Source: Ailurus styani
Taxonomy: Eukaryota > Chordata > Mammalia > Carnivora > Ailuridae
Assembly: GCA_002007465.1 (NCBI GenBank)
Contig: LNAC01000279.1
Span: 2,210,169-2,274,168 of the forward strand
DNA: 64,000 nt
Direction of reading: 5' to 3'
Both the position numbers and the translations under genes were made by a program. Within the stretch, counting starts at the first letter, position 1. Every line of letters starts with the position of its first letter. Positions 1-17,397 of the stretch are shown in pieces. Below the pieces are notes generated by a model. The model made no database searches. It saw only the letters and a list, made by a program, of their open reading frames with translations, and was not told the origin of the DNA.

Positions 1-5412
<5,412 letters not shown>

Positions 5413-5552
5413 ACCACAGCGACGGGAAGTCCAGTAAGAGGCAGATGGTGTTCGGGGTCGTCACGGCCATCGACTTGCTGAACTTCGTGGCTGCTCGGGA
5501 GCGGGAGCAGAAGACCAAGTCTGGACCTGCCAAGGCCACCGTACAGCTCTGA
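5413..5552 (+). CDS. CBS: CBS terminal coding exon (exon 16 equivalent)
   Basis: The exon follows the acceptor gttcgtcctcag and completes the phase-1 Tyr codon. It encodes [17 protein letters not shown], then [17 protein letters not shown], a close match to the C terminus of human CBS within the second CBS motif. The frame then continues through [12 protein letters not shown] to a TGA at 5550-5552. As I recall, human CBS stops directly after the ...DQK equivalent, so this product would be about 12 residues longer at the extreme C terminus. The three constitutive-frame pieces in the window give the last 74 residues when the 42-bp exon is skipped. Confidence 0.95.
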
Positions 5553-6009
5553 TGGCCCCCACGCCACCTGCGGGGGTCTGTCCTCTCTTGCTTCTGTCAA
5601 CCCTGAGCGCACAACCGGTGACTCCCAACTGCATGCCGCTGGCACCGCGCTCACGTGATGGGTAGCAAGGACCAGTGTAGGATGCTTAGCCCGCAGCCAG
5701 CAGGAATGTTCGATTTCCCCTTTACTAACACCTGGCTACCTAAGTGAGTCTATGGTTTATTAGAGTAGATGGGTTTTTCTTTAACTTTCTTCTAACATGT
5801 TTCAACACAAAAATCTTACTTAAGTAGAGCTCAGCCAGGTGGAGGGGCCCACGCGGTGACAGGAGCAGGCTGGGTAAGAGCAGCAGCAGGTGCCTTTCTG
5901 GGGAGGGATCCAGGATGGGGCACAGCAGAAAGGCAGCTGGGGAAGTGGGGGTCAGTGTGCTGCCCCTCGCACGGCAGCACCGTCTGCTTGGGGCTGGGTC
6001 GCTCACAGC
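5553..6009 (+). other. CBS: CBS 3' untranslated region (end not defined)
   Basis: Sequence directly after the CBS stop. Stretches such as 'ctaacacctggctacctaa' and 'ctttcttctaacatgtttca' resemble parts of the human CBS 3' UTR as I recall it, so the UTR probably runs at least to about 5830. I find no AATAAA or ATTAAA on the + strand between the stop and the L1 at 6010, so the cleavage site is unassigned. The tail of this interval (5830-6009) has no recognisable feature. Confidence 0.6.
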
Positions 6010-7437
6010 GACTCGTTCAGGGTTTTTTGACTGAGGCGAAATTCCTATAACGTTAAATCAACAGTTTAAAAATGTCCTGTTCTTGGGGTCACGTAGCCAG
6101 GTCCCAGTCCACGCCATCCCCCCCCCCGCCCCCTCCTGACAGCCACCAACCTGCTTTGTGTCTCGTGGTTCTGTCTGTTTGGGATCCATCATATAAACGG
6201 AATCCTACAGTCTGGCCTTCCACGTCTGGCTTATTGCGCTCAGCACGATGTTTCTGGAATCTGCCCACACTGTAGCAAGGGGCGGGTCTCCACGCCTGTT
6301 GAGGGCTGAGTAACGTTCCCTTGTGCAGCTCGACACCGTGTTTATCCCTTCATCCACGACGGACCGAAATGTGGGTTATTTCTGCCTCTTGGCTGTTAGG
6401 AACTGTGCTGCCATGAGCCTGGATCTGTGTACGGGTATCTGTTTGAAGGTCTCTTTTGAATTCTTCTAGTTCTATACCCGGGGCGGAAATTGCTGGCTCA
6501 CGTGATAATGCCACGTGTGGTTTCCACCAGGCTGTTCCACAGCAGGGGCGCCAGCTTACGTCCCCGCCTGCCACGCTCGGAGATTCCAGTTCCTCCACGT
6601 CCTTGTCCACAGTTGTTATTCTCTAGTTTGGGGTTTCTGTCTGTGCTTTATAACCGTGATGGGAGGAAGTGGCATCTCACTGTGGTTCTGATGTGCGTTT
6701 CCCTGGTGACTGATGACGCTGAGCATCTCTTTATGCTTTTTGGTCAGTTGCAGATCTTTGTGGAAATGCCTCTCCAAGTTCTGTGCCCGTTCTTCAAGTG
6801 GGCTGTCTTTCTATGTTCTAGATACTGGACCCTTATCAGATTTGTGACTTGCAGATATTTTCGCCCCTTCTGTGGGGTCCTTTTCCCTTTCTTGATAATG
6901 ACTTGTAGTGTACAACACCTTAAAGTTTGATGAAGTTCAGTTTATTTTTTTCTTTTTTTATACCTTCACTGTTATGTATACAAACCCATTACCAGATCCA
7001 AGGTCACGAAATTTTACACCTGTTTTCTTCGAAGACTTTTATAGTTTTAGCTGTTACGTTTGGTTTATTAACCCGTTTTGAGTTAATTTTTATACATGGT
7101 GTGAGGTAGGGATCCAGCCTTATTTGTGGGGGGGTATGTGGATGTCTATTTGTTAGAGAGTGTCCCCCATTGAATGCTCTTGGCATAGAAAGTCAAGTGT
7201 CCATACATGGAAGTGTTTATTGCTGGACTCTGAATTCTCATTGGTCAGATCTGTCCTTAGGCCAGTACCACACCGTTTTTGAGGACTCTCGCTTTGGTAG
7301 TAAGATTTGAAATGAGGAACTGTGAGCCCTCCAGCTTTTGTTCATTTTTAGTATTATTTTGGAAATCATGATGTCTCTTGATGTATTTTTCTTTATGTTT
7401 CTTGTGCTCGAAATTCATTGAGCTTCTTGGATTCTAA
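6010..7437 (-). mobile_element. Old L1 fragment (3' part of ORF2 plus 3' UTR), antisense
   Basis: Read on the - strand this shows the usual end of mammalian L1 ORF2. On the + strand the complements are clear: 'ggctgagtaacgttcc' mirrors the gaatattattcagcc motif, and there are stretches such as 'tggcatctcactgtggttctg' (tggcatctcactgtgg) and 'gtaccacaccgtttttga'. It is diverged, with stops in all frames, so it is an ancient 5'-truncated copy lying just downstream of CBS. The outer boundaries are approximate. Confidence 0.85.
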
Positions 7438-8035
7438 ATATTTGACTAGAAATAGTTCCAGAAAGAAAAAGGAAAGCAGGGAAAGAAATCACCAGTGAAA
7501 CAATTCGAGAACCTTCCTAGACCGCAGGACCTGATTGTGTAAGTCGAAAGGGTCCACGCAGGACCCGCGCCACGGACGGGGCAGGACTCACAGGGAGCGT
7601 CGTGAAATGTTCGGTCCCTGGGGACAGGACCCAAAAGCAGCTTCCGGAGGTGGGGGGGAACCCAGTTCAGCCAGAAAGCCTGGGGAGGGAGAGAAGCGTC
7701 TGACTTGATCTCTAGCTTGTGGAGGCTGGGAGACGAGGGAGCAGAGCCTAAGAACATCTGGAACAGGGAGGAATACCGGCCAGGCCTTCCCTTAACAGCA
7801 GGATGGGGGTACAGACATTTCCACCCAGCACTGGGAGAGGTGCTGCCCCCAACAAGCTCCTCGGAGGACCCCGAGTGGTGGGGAAGGCAGGTCCCTGACG
7901 GACGGCTCGTGGCCGTGGCTCCGGGGGGGGAATATCAGAGGCCTACAGATGTTTGAGTCACAAGCCTGCTAGAAAGTAGGGGTTGCTTTCGTGCCCAGAG
8001 AACCCCACAAAAAGGCAATCTGAATGAAGGCTGGC
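7438..8035. other. Intergenic, nothing recognised
   Basis: Unique-looking sequence between the old L1 and the MER2-like element. I see no exon, RNA gene or repeat in it. Confidence 0.6.
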
Positions 8036-8482
8036 CTGTTGACCCTTGAACAGTGCAGGGCCCAGGGGTGCCAGCCCCTCTCCCCCCGCGGTAAAGAATC
8101 TGGAACTTTTTGTTCCTCAGAAACTTAACTGCTGGGGTGCTTAGGAGGCTCAGTCGGTTGAATGTCTGCCTTTGACTCAGGTCAGGATCCCGGAGTCCTG
8201 GGATCGAGTCCAGCATTGGCTCCCTGCTCGGCGGGGAGTCTGCTTCTCCCTCTCGCTCTCAAATAAAATCTTTCATGAGAAACTGCTCATAGCCTGCCAC
8301 TGACCAGAGTCCTGCTGGTAAACAGTTAACACATACGCTGTGTTTCATTTCTGCTGTATCCTTACAATAAACTAAGCTCCAGAAGAGGTTATTAAGAAAA
8401 TACATGTGCAGACTAGACCACGGAGAAAAATCCACGGACGGGGGATGCACGCGGTCCAAACCCGTGTTGTTCGGGAGTCTGC
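8036..8482. mobile_element. MER2/Tigger2-like DNA transposon, split by a SINE
   Basis: The left end 'gttgacccttgaacagtgca' and the right end 'caaacccgtgttgttcggga' form the terminal inverted repeats typical of MER2/Tigger2 (pogo/mariner group). Internal pieces such as 'catagcctgccactgacc', 'acagttaacacata' and 'cttacaataaactaagct' also fit this non-autonomous family. A CAN-SINE at 8134-8275 interrupts it. No transposase is encoded. The AATAAA at 8366-8371 belongs to this element. Confidence 0.8.
8134..8275 (+). mobile_element. CAN-SINE, older diverged copy inside MER2
   Basis: It starts 'ggggtgcttaggaggctcag', has the core 'gtcctgggatcgag' and ends with 'aaataaaatcttt'. It is shorter and more diverged than the other copies. 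Because it lies within the MER2 element, it inserted after that transposon. Confidence 0.85.
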
Positions 8483-11009
8483 CGTGGGTGGAATGCAGGC
8501 ACAGTGCCCAACAGCTGAGCTGGGAGTGAGGGCTGCTTCCTTAAAACCCCGTAAAGACTGAGTGCTGAGCCACACGTTATAAACCACAGAACGGTGTCTG
8601 TGCTGGTGGGAAGGGGCTGGGGGCAGGGGGTCCGCACCCCCTGCGGGAGGATGTTACTAGGTAACAACGAGTAGGGCGAGTGAGGGTTTGGAACCACACA
8701 GGCGAGGGGCACGGGCTGCGGCCAGCGGGACTGAAGCTGTGGTGTCTCGAGGGGGGCCTGGCGCTCTGGATTCTGTGCCCAGGCTGGGGTGGGTCTGGGA
8801 CCTGCTCGCGCTTATCGTAAGCCGCCTACAACTGTGCCCTGGATCAGCGTATAACAGTGATTTAAAAAAAGAAAAAGAAAAAAAACCTTTTTATACGTTA
8901 AGCAGGTAAAAGCTAGTTTCTGGACAAAAAGGAAAGAATCTTGGGTACATTTTTGAAACTCAGTATTAGGCTTCTGTGAACCAAGGATCAGATGGAGAAG
9001 ACAGTCCTGGCTGGTGACCTGTCCAATGCTGTCGTCACAAGACCCCCGACGGGTCAGCGGATTACTTTCCCGCAACAGTGCCCAGACCGAACGGTCCAGC
9101 ACCTACATAGCCTGCTCCCTGGGGACCACAGGCTAGACCGGAGGACAGTGACGCTCCGTGTGCAGCTCTGAGCCTGCTGCCCTGGGCACCCCAGCCGGGG
9201 CCCGACCTCGGGTCTGCACCCCGGGGCTGGTGGGAACACACCTCCCCGGTAGCCCGCCTGCCCTGGCTGCTCAGGCTGCTTGCAGAAGCCAGCAGCCCCC
9301 GCGGCCAGCCTGGCCCCTGCGAGAGCCGGAGACTCGGGGCGGCACCCAAGGCCTGCGGGAACATCACGAGCTTCCCGGCTGCTGGGGCTGCGGTGGGAGC
9401 AGCAGACCCGGGGCTCAGGAGCTGCCTCCAGCCCGTCCCCAGCTGTCCCCCACCATCGCCCTCAGACCTGGCTCCTCCGGAGCCGCAGGCCTTCCACGAT
9501 GAGCTCCCTGTTGCTGGCGCACTGCCCTCCCGTGCCCGCGTGCCCTGGCACAGAGCAGCCCCATGCCGCCCGACGTGCCGTTGATAAACAACAGTTCCTT
9601 GGTCAGTAACACCTGGTGCCTAAGAGGGAGGCTCCTACCTGGCATCCCAGGTGGGCCGGGCTGTGGCGGGAGGCCCCCCACCCCGGACGCGGCGGGCCGT
9701 GGTGAGCACAGGGCGCTGCCCTGCCCGCGGGCCTGAACTCCAGGGCGCAGCCACGCCTGCCTGCGAGGGAAGCTGGACTTTGGGGTCTTTAGTCAGGTGG
9801 CCACGGGCTCAGCTGAAGATGGCAGCGGTGGGGGTGCCAGTCCTAAGGAAAAAGAAAAATCAAACACAGGCTGGTTCAGGACACTAGTGTCCCCGGGGGC
9901 ATGGCAGCGGAGCTCCTGGGGCCACACCCCGACGGTGAGTCTTCCAGGTTGTGAATCGCCTCACCTCCCGACGCGTCCCCGCAGGAGACACGGCCCACCT
10001 CCAAGCTGCGGAAGCACCACTCACGCTCCCAACAGCCTTTGCAGCCAGGATGCAGGCAACGGACAAGCTCAGCGGCTCCGACGCACCACCCCAGGCCGCC
10101 AGGAAGGAGGACATGGCGCCCCCTGCAGGATCTGGGCAAGGGTGTGGAGGGCAGCCTGGCCGCATCCAGGGGTAGGGGCAGCCGCATGGCCTTCCCTCCA
10201 TTCCCGCGGTGAACCATGGTGACCAGCGGTGGTGGCTCGGCGGCCGGCCTGAGCCCGGTCCTCCAGCTCCAGGGCCACTGGAGTCTGGGCAGTTACCTTT
10301 TTGCCAAAGGAGCCATAGACTCCTTTGCATCTCTTGCAGCAAGAAGCGCTGAGCGGGGACGTTTCCTCCATGGCCACCTAGGGACGGCCGTGTGCTCAGT
10401 CCCTTCCCCCATCCTCCGTCACAGCTGCGTGCACGCTGGATTCCAGAAGGAACTCGCTCTTCCTGGAGCCCAAGCTGCGGGAGGAGGAACCAGCTGTCCT
10501 CCGGGATGGTCTGACCAGTGCTGGAAAGTCTCTGGCCCCAAACAGCTACTCCTGGGCTTTGTCACCTTGGCTTCAGGTACTGTCCGTCCCACTGCCCCCC
10601 ACCCCCAGGAGGCTGGCTGGCTGACCTGCCTCCTCCTGTGCTCAGAGACACAGGCCATGAGAAGACCCTTCTTGATCTGCCAGGTGAGCGAGGGTCAGGA
10701 GCAGAAAATCCCCACAGGGGGGAGTGCCGGTGGGCAGGTATCGCCCCCACCCCGTCCCGGGCACAGGCCTCTGCCGGCTCCTGGGGGGACATCGGGACAG
10801 CCTCTGGGGAGGCAGCCCACGCTAGCATCCCGCAGACACGGAGCCTAGACACCAGACACCAGTCCAGGCCCAGGATTACAAACGCCAGACCTCCCCTCCT
10901 GGCGGGAGGAGCCAACGAGAAATAACCACGTGGGGTCTGTGCCGGCAGCAGACGAGGACCGGGGCTCGGCAGGAAGGACATTCTGACGTGCTGCAAGGCT
11001 GAACTGGAG
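8483..11009. other. Intergenic between CBS and PKNOX1, nothing recognised
   Basis: GC-rich sequence with scattered CpGs and an A-rich run near 8862-8885. Open frames occur on both strands but show no recognised domain, no codon-level similarity to known proteins and no exon structure I can support. Confidence 0.55.
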
Positions 11010-11330
11010 GACGTCAGGCTCCGCGGAATAAACCAGTCACAGGACAGATACTGTCAGATTCCACTCACAGAGACATCTCGAAGGGTCAGACCCGTGGACA
11101 CAAAACGCAGACCAGGGAGGGGTGGGGGGCGAGGGGCTGCGGGAGGGCCGTGGGGCTGTGTTCGAGGACAGAGCTTCAGTTTGGGAAGATGGAAAATTCT
11201 GGAGATGGACGGTGGGGGTGCCCGCACAGCAGCGTGAGTGGACTTAATGCCAGACCTATATGCCTGAAAGCGTGGCTGGGTGCTGTATTTTATATCCCGT
11301 GTATCTCACTACAACGAAAACTAGAGGAAA
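11010..11330 (+). mobile_element. L1 3' UTR fragment
   Basis: Phrases such as 'ggaataaaccagtcacagga', 'tactgtcagattccactca', 'cagtttgggaagatgga' and 'ttctggagatggacggtg' are hallmarks of an old mammalian L1 3' untranslated region in + orientation. Only the 3' end is present, so it is a heavily 5'-truncated copy. Confidence 0.8.
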
Positions 11331-12925
11331 CAAGAGAGCCGGAGGGAGCGGGGAGGCGAAGCGGCCACATGCCCCAAGCCGAACTTGGGCTGGACACTGG
11401 AGGCTGGAGAGCCGCGTGGGGCCACCCGGCGGACGGCAGGTCAGGGTCCCCGGACGAGAGCACAGCCAGCACACGGGCCCTGGGGCAGGAGTGTGCTGGC
11501 GCGGCGTCACAGCAGCCCCGAGGAACCGGAGGAGCAGGCGAGCGCACTCAGGGCTGGGGCAGAGCTGCCCCCTTGCGGGGNNNNNNNNNNNNNNNNNNNN
11601 NNNNNNNNNNNNNNNNNNNNNNNNNNNNNNNNNNNNNNNNNNNNNNNNNNNNNNNNNNNNNNNNNNNNNNNNNNNNNNNNNNNNNNNNNNNNNNNNNNNN
11701 NNNNNNNNNNNNNNNNNNNNNNNNNNNNNNNNNNNNNNNNNNNNNNNNNNNNNNNNNNNNNNNNNNNNNNNNNNNNNNNNNNNNNNNNNNNNNNNNNNNN
11801 NNNNNNNNNNNNNNNNNNNNNNNNNNNNNNNNNNNNNNNNNNNNNNNNNNNNNNNNNNNNNNNNNNNNNNNNNNNNNNNNNNNNNNNNNNNNNNNNNNNN
11901 NNNNNNNNNNNNNNNNNNNNNNNNNNNNNNNNNNNNNNNNNNNNNNNNNNNNNNNNNNNNNNNNNNNNNNNNNNNNNNNNNNNNNNNNNNNNNNNNNNNN
12001 NNNNNNNNNNNNNNNNNNNNNNNNNNNNNNNNNNNNNNNNNNNNNNNNNNNNNNNNNNNNNNNNNNNNNNNNNNNNNNNNNNNNNNNNNNNNNNNNNNNN
12101 NNNNNNNNNNNNNNNNNNNNNNNNNNNNNNNNNNNNNNNNNNNNNNNNNNNNNNNNNNNNNNNNNNNNNNNNNNNGCAGGGGGAGGCACGGGGGACGCGG
12201 TGCGCGGGGCGGGGATGGGTCCTGGGCAGAGGTGACTCTGGTTCCCCCTTGGGGCCCGAAAGCTGGCCTTCAGAGGGAGGCTGGCTCTGGCTGCCCCGTG
12301 GGCCCCCCCGCCGCCGGCTGGCCAGGCAGGGCCGCGCGCGCTCGGCCGGGGGTCGCCCCGGCGGGGAGCGGTGCGCAGGGCGTCTGCGGGCGGGCTGCAC
12401 GGAACTGAAATATAAAACCAGCTCAGAACTTCCCTAACGTGCAGTAACACAGCCAGGCCGACTGTTTTTACTGTACGGACCCACAGCAGAAGTCGCATTG
12501 GTTCTGAACGGATACTTGCTTCATTCAAAGCTTACAAGTTCAAAGAAAGGCGAGGACCCGTGAAGCCCGTGTGTGGACCCCGAGAAGCTGTCAAGGGCCA
12601 CAGAGGAGACCGGAGGGGACCGGGGACACGGCGGATGGGCACGGAGGAAGCGCCGGGGGGCGGGTCAGAGCCTCTCCGGCCCGGTGCCAGGAGGTGCCCA
12701 GACGGCCAGGCGGTCCCTGAAGCTCGCGCAGGTTCCAGAGACGGGGTTCGCCCGGGGAACAGTCCTGAAGAGCACACGGGGCTGGGAGTGTGCTGCGGCC
12801 ATGGAGCCACGGCGCCTGGGACAGACGTTCCCACGGGGACGCAGGATGGCAGCGGTTAGGGACCGCTCGACGTGAAGCAGGAGACCCTGAAACCACCTCC
12901 CGAATTCTAAGTAAAAGTGATTTCC
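11331..12925. other. GC-rich intergenic sequence with assembly gap 11581-12175
   Basis: The 595 unknown bases at 11581-12175 are a sized assembly gap flanked by GC-rich sequence, a common failure mode for short-read assembly. Reading frames drawn across it have no meaning. The flanks show no recognisable gene. Confidence 0.8.
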
Positions 12926-13116
12926 GGGCGCCTGGGTGGCTCAGGGGATTAAAGCCTCTGCCTTCGGCTCAGGTCATGATCTCAGGGTCCTGGGATCAAG
13001 GCCCACATTGGGCTCTCTGCTCAGCGGGGAGCCTGCTTCCCCCTCTCTCTCTGCCTGCCTCTCTGCCTACTTGTGATCTCTCTCTCTGTCAAATAAATAA
13101 ATAAATAAATAAATCT
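12926..13116 (+). mobile_element. CAN-SINE with 18-bp TSD (17/18)
   Basis: Full-length young copy from 'gggcgcctgggtggctcag' to a run of (AAAT)n. The flanks taagtaaaagtgatttcc (12908-12925) and taagtaaaagtgacttcc (13117-13134) form the target-site duplication and differ at a single base. Confidence 0.95.
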
Positions 13117-13134
13117 TAAGTAAAAGTGACTTCC

Positions 13135-14035
13135 AAGTCCCCTCTCTCCCTCCTGACGCCCATTTCTAACCCGTGGACGTCCGGTGCAGAGAGCTCGGGA
13201 CACCCCGACCCGCTGCGGGCACCCTCCCTCCCTGGCTCCCGGGCACCGGGCGTGGGAGGCCTCGGAGAGGAGCCTTCGGCGCGGTCCTCACTTCCCTTGG
13301 GCTGTGGCACCAAGGGGCCATCTGCCTGTCCCCTGCGCCGGCCCGTCTGCAAACCCCGTCCCGCGGGCGGCTCTGCTTCCCCTTCCGACAGAGCAGCCAT
13401 GGGAGCGTGCACCCCGGTAAGGACGGCTCATTACCCACCACCCTGACTCTTCTCCAGCTCGGAGCTGCAGCGGCAAATCCCCAGATGCCCGCCTTGCAAG
13501 AGGGACAAAGCCCTCTGGGCCGGAGGGGACGCCGACGGGCTCCCCTCCCGCAGAGCACAGGAAGGGGAAAGAAGACAGCGGGGCACCAGGGGCACAGCGA
13601 GGCGGCCCGGGGAGCAGGTTGGGGGACCCCGACCCCCGCGGAGGCGGGCAGGCATGACCCCCCCCCCATGCTGACCACTCCCTCGCTTACGTAGGAGTCT
13701 TAGTCCACTTGGGGAGGAACTAGCCCGTGCTGCCCCATAGAGACCACTGCTTCTGGGAGGCCCAGAGAAACTTCTGGACCCAGAATGTGGCCCTGATCCC
13801 ACGGGGTTTGCCGGCAGAGGCACGAGTGGGTGGCACTGCTGGGAAGGCCGAGCCCACACCCCAGGACCGGCCCACCACCTCCCGCCTCGCTGGGGTTTCC
13901 TACTGGGGGTGGGCAGGGGCGGGGAGACCAGCTCGGGGGCTCAGGGGTGCAGGGCCTGCCGAAAGCTGAAGGCAGGGCAGAAACACGGGATGATGGTCTG
14001 GCTGGAGGAATGCGAGGGTGAGAAAGCAACGGCAA
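13135..14035. other. Intergenic, nothing recognised
   Basis: GC-rich intergenic sequence with long accidental open frames on both strands. No splice-bounded coding segment or repeat was identified. Confidence 0.5.
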
Positions 14036-14232
14036 GGGCGCCTGGGTGGCTCGGTAGGTTAAAGCCTCTGCCTTCGGCTCAGGTCATGATCTCAGGGTCC
14101 TGGGATCCACCCCCGCATCAGGCTCTCTGCTCATCGGGGAGCCTGCTTCCCCCTCTCCCTCTGCCTGCCTCTCTGCCTACTTGTGATCTCTCTCTGTCAA
14201 TAAATAAATAAAACCTTAAAAGAAAAAAAAAA
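14036..14232 (+). mobile_element. CAN-SINE
   Basis: Full-length copy ending in A-rich tail. The flanks aaagcaacggcaa and aaagcaatggcga look like an imperfect target-site duplication. Confidence 0.93.
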
Positions 14233-15432
14233 AAGCAATGGCGAAATCTAAAGCCCGCAGGGCGGTTCCGAAGCCTCACTCACCACGGCAACGGCCTGTC
14301 GGAAGGGGTGTGCCCGTCCTGGGCACAAGGACCGCCCACCATGGTCTGTGCTGTTCCAGCAGATAAACCCGCACTCCATCCGTCCATCACGACGTGGGTG
14401 GCACCCAACAGAGATAAACGCACCCCGCCTTGTCAAGACAGAAAGCAGTCCTCCGAGCCGGACCCAGGAACACCACCGACCACCGTCACCTGGTTAGAGG
14501 CGCCGCCCCCAGCAGGTGAACCCCACCAGGTGGGCCTGGCCTGGCCCCTCGGCTCGGACTCCCAGGCCACTTCCGGATGCCCCATCTGTGCCGCGGTCCG
14601 CAGGCGAAGTGGCCACAGTGTCCCCGTCGGGACGCGGTAGGACCAGAGCACCCCCGCTTCCACGCCCCGGGGCACCTGGAGTCCTGGGAGGAGGGCCCAG
14701 CGGCAGGGGTGCCGGTGATGCTCCGACCCCAGGATCCAGGCTGCGGCTTCCAGGCAAACTCGGAACCCCCTGCCCCAGCTCTGCCCGGGGGCCACCGGGG
14801 TCTGCGGGGCCAGGGCGACTGAGCGCTCCCTTGTGGGCTCGCTGGCCCTTCCCGGCTCCTACCCTCCGCACTTCTCTCTGCACCGCTGGTCCTGTGCTTT
14901 CGATCTGCACGGCTCTTCCCTTAAACCTGAACAGTCACTGCTCGCGGGCGGCAGCCGCCGAACTGGAAACACGCCCCCCGCGGCCCGTCACCGGCTCCCG
15001 GTCCACAGTGTCCTCTGGGTGTGGTCGAACCCAGGGCTGGTTGATCCTGTCGTTGACATGTTTGGGGTCGTACAAGGTCTTCCACGAGGTAGCAAAGACC
15101 CGCTCCCTCAGCATCGCCTACCGATCCGGTCACCTCCCCGTGACTCCCGGTGCCTGCCTCCCCCCTTCTCCGACTCTGCTAGAAGCCCCATCACCTCCTG
15201 GGGCCCGACCCAACGTCCTCCGCACACACCACTTCCTCTCCTAGAAACTCGCCTTTCTCAGCCTCTCTGCTCAACTCCCATCCTCGGGGCTTCAGATCTC
15301 CGGTCTACACTAATACTCGGACAGTGTAAACACTTATGGACTTCACTGCTTATTCCTGGCAGGGCTGCTGGGTTAATCCTAGAGAAAACGGACTTAACAG
15401 AAAGCGACACAGTTTAAAATACACCTAAGTTT
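14233..15432. other. Intergenic, nothing recognised
   Basis: Unique-looking sequence without a supported gene. The open frame on the + strand through about 14516-15244 is compositional: Pro/Arg/Gly-rich with no domain. Confidence 0.5.
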
Positions 15433-15609
15433 GGGCGCCTGGGTGGCTCAGTCAGTTAAGCCTCTGCCTTCAGCTCAGGTCATGATCTCAGGGTCTTGGG
15501 ATCAAGCCCTACATCGGGCTCCCTGCTCGGAGGGGAGCCTGCTTCCTCCTCTCTTTCTACCTACTTGTGATCTCTCTCTGTCAAATAAATGAATAAAATC
15601 TTTAAAACA
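15433..15609 (+). mobile_element. CAN-SINE
   Basis: Full-length copy. The flanking aaatacacctaagttt and aaatacacctaaattt form a near-perfect target-site duplication. It is the last SINE before a long SINE-free stretch running to 21893. Confidence 0.94.
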
Positions 15610-16280
15610 AATACACCTAAATTTTTCCTACAAGCCATTTTCTTAAAAAATGCCCCAGCAGCTGAAGCCGCGGCCACCCTTACACGGTTCCTTTTCGAAG
15701 CACGGCAACAAGCGAATTCCTCACCGCAGTACAGCCATCACGGCTTTTGCAGGCTCAAGTTCGGGGTTCATTTAAATAATGACATAAGAAATGGAAACAT
15801 CTGTGCAAGATGATGCCTTCTAAATACGACTTGTACGTAAAATACTAAATTATTCAATTAAGCCACACAAAGTAGCCCTTCCCAGACGGAGTGGGGGCGA
15901 GCTGGAGGGGAAGAGCCGCTGCAGAGAGGAGGCCGGGCCGGGGCCGGGGCGCGGGGGACAGTGGCCGGCCGGCAAGTGGGCAGGAGGTCGGCTTCCGAGA
16001 GCGGCATTCATCTCCTCATCACGTGGGCTTAGATGCTGCAGCTCTGCAGCTCTGCAAATTTTAGCTCAAAAATGGTACCGAGATCTTAGGGCTTAGCGAA
16101 GGCAAGAGGATCCTGCTGTAAAAGGGCAAAAATCCTTTGTGCTACGAATTTTGTCAGAGCGCCTCTACACACAGCACAGCGGCCAACCGTAACAGATCTT
16201 ACTTCTGACCTCTGCACAGTATAACGAAATGTGAAACACGAATCCAAATATATTTTGAGGATTTGCTAGATCACTACTTA

Positions 16281-16286
16281 TTTATT
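16281..16286 (-). promoter_or_regulatory. PKNOX1: Candidate PKNOX1 polyadenylation signal
   Basis: On the - strand this reads AATAAA, inside GATAAATAAATAAGT. It is the only canonical hexamer I found between the PKNOX1 stop and the SINE at 15433. Using it would give a 3' UTR of about 3.9 kb. ATTAAA variants exist near 17074 and 18527 and could be used instead. Confidence 0.25.
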
Positions 16287-16344
16287 TATCTCTCTAGATA
16301 GGCAGGTAGACAGGATTAGTTATGAACACTATTTCTGAGCTAGA

Positions 16345-16450
16345 ATAAACCTTAGAAACCAATTTCTTCCTTTTACAAACAAAGCACTTGAAGCCTAAAG
16401 GGGGTCAAAGACTGGGCCAAGGTCTCACCTGGTTGGAATTCTGACCTAGG
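16345..16450. repeat. Possible ancient mammalian-wide repeat (MIR-like)
   Basis: The run 'cttagaaaccaatttcttcc', then 'ttttacaaacaaagcacttg', then 'gggccaaggtctcacctgg' resembles the 'lower-case core' of MIR-type repeats (feature: ...ttttacagatgagg...cccaaggtcacac...). It is very diverged and the assignment is tentative. Confidence 0.35.
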
Positions 16451-17397
16451 GGAGCTGGAGAGACGACACACAGGTTCCAATCCAACAGGACGTTTCCTGA
16501 AATGACGCACTTGGCAGCAAGCTCTCCCCGGCGCCCAGAGGACTTACCGTTTCCGATGTGCTCTTTAGCAATACCGAAGACTGCTGACTTTGGCCTCTAA
16601 GCATGAACAGCTTGCGGAGAGTTCAAACACACTGGACTGGAGAGAAAAAACTCTCTGAACCTGTTTTCCTGCAGCTCTTCAACGGGCCGGGAGGGCGCTG
16701 GGCGTCACTCCCGGCACGCGCCGTGGAAGCAACACCTCCTGACTGATCATTTTCTCATTCCTACCCAAACAAGTAGGTTTATGATAAACTAAATAAAAAA
16801 CAAAAACTTTCCAATTTTTTTCCCAGAACACCAAGGACTAATTGAAGCAAGCAACTTAAGAAAAGATTCCTGAAAACACAGGTGGACCCGAGCGTCCCCG
16901 TGCACCCCAGTCCTAATTCCTACACGAGTGCAGGGCTCACGACGGACCCAAGGACCCCGCGTCACCAGCAAAGCCTGTCAACGAGTTGAAAGTTCTACTT
17001 AAAATGGAAAAGCAGGTTGTGGGGTGACACCACCTTTTAGAAAATAAAACATCCATAAGGCATGTTTCTATTTTTAATTCTTTTTGCTTTGATAAATCAA
17101 ATGCTTCACAAAAATCCCCTTGAAAGACAACAATCCAAGAAAACATATTGTTACAGTATTCACATTTTAAAGATTGTCAGTTCATAGACCAAACGCAACT
17201 AAAACGAAGGCAGACCGCAGAGTCACTTCTGCCACTAACGGCCGGAGACGGCCTTCTGCCCCCGCCGCGCGGGCCCGAGTGGGTCCAGAAGGCAAGTCCC
17301 TGACGCTCGCTCCCCAGGGAGGGGCCCCGGGCCGCCCACCTCACTGGCATCGGGGACACACACTAAGCCCCCGGGCTGGCGGCAGTCGGGGCACCGT

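Noticed and set aside
8366..8371. AATAAA as the CBS poly(A) signal
   Set aside because: It is an internal part of a MER2-like element 2.8 kb after the stop; could be used secondarily but cannot be taken as the CBS end.
11150..12528. Open frames of 300+ codons crossing 11581-12175
   Set aside because: More than half of each is unknown sequence from an assembly gap; the flanking parts have no similarity to proteins.
12926..13116. tRNA genes suggested by tRNA-like SINE heads
   Set aside because: All copies are CAN-SINEs with A-tails and target duplications; none folds or continues as an intact tRNA.
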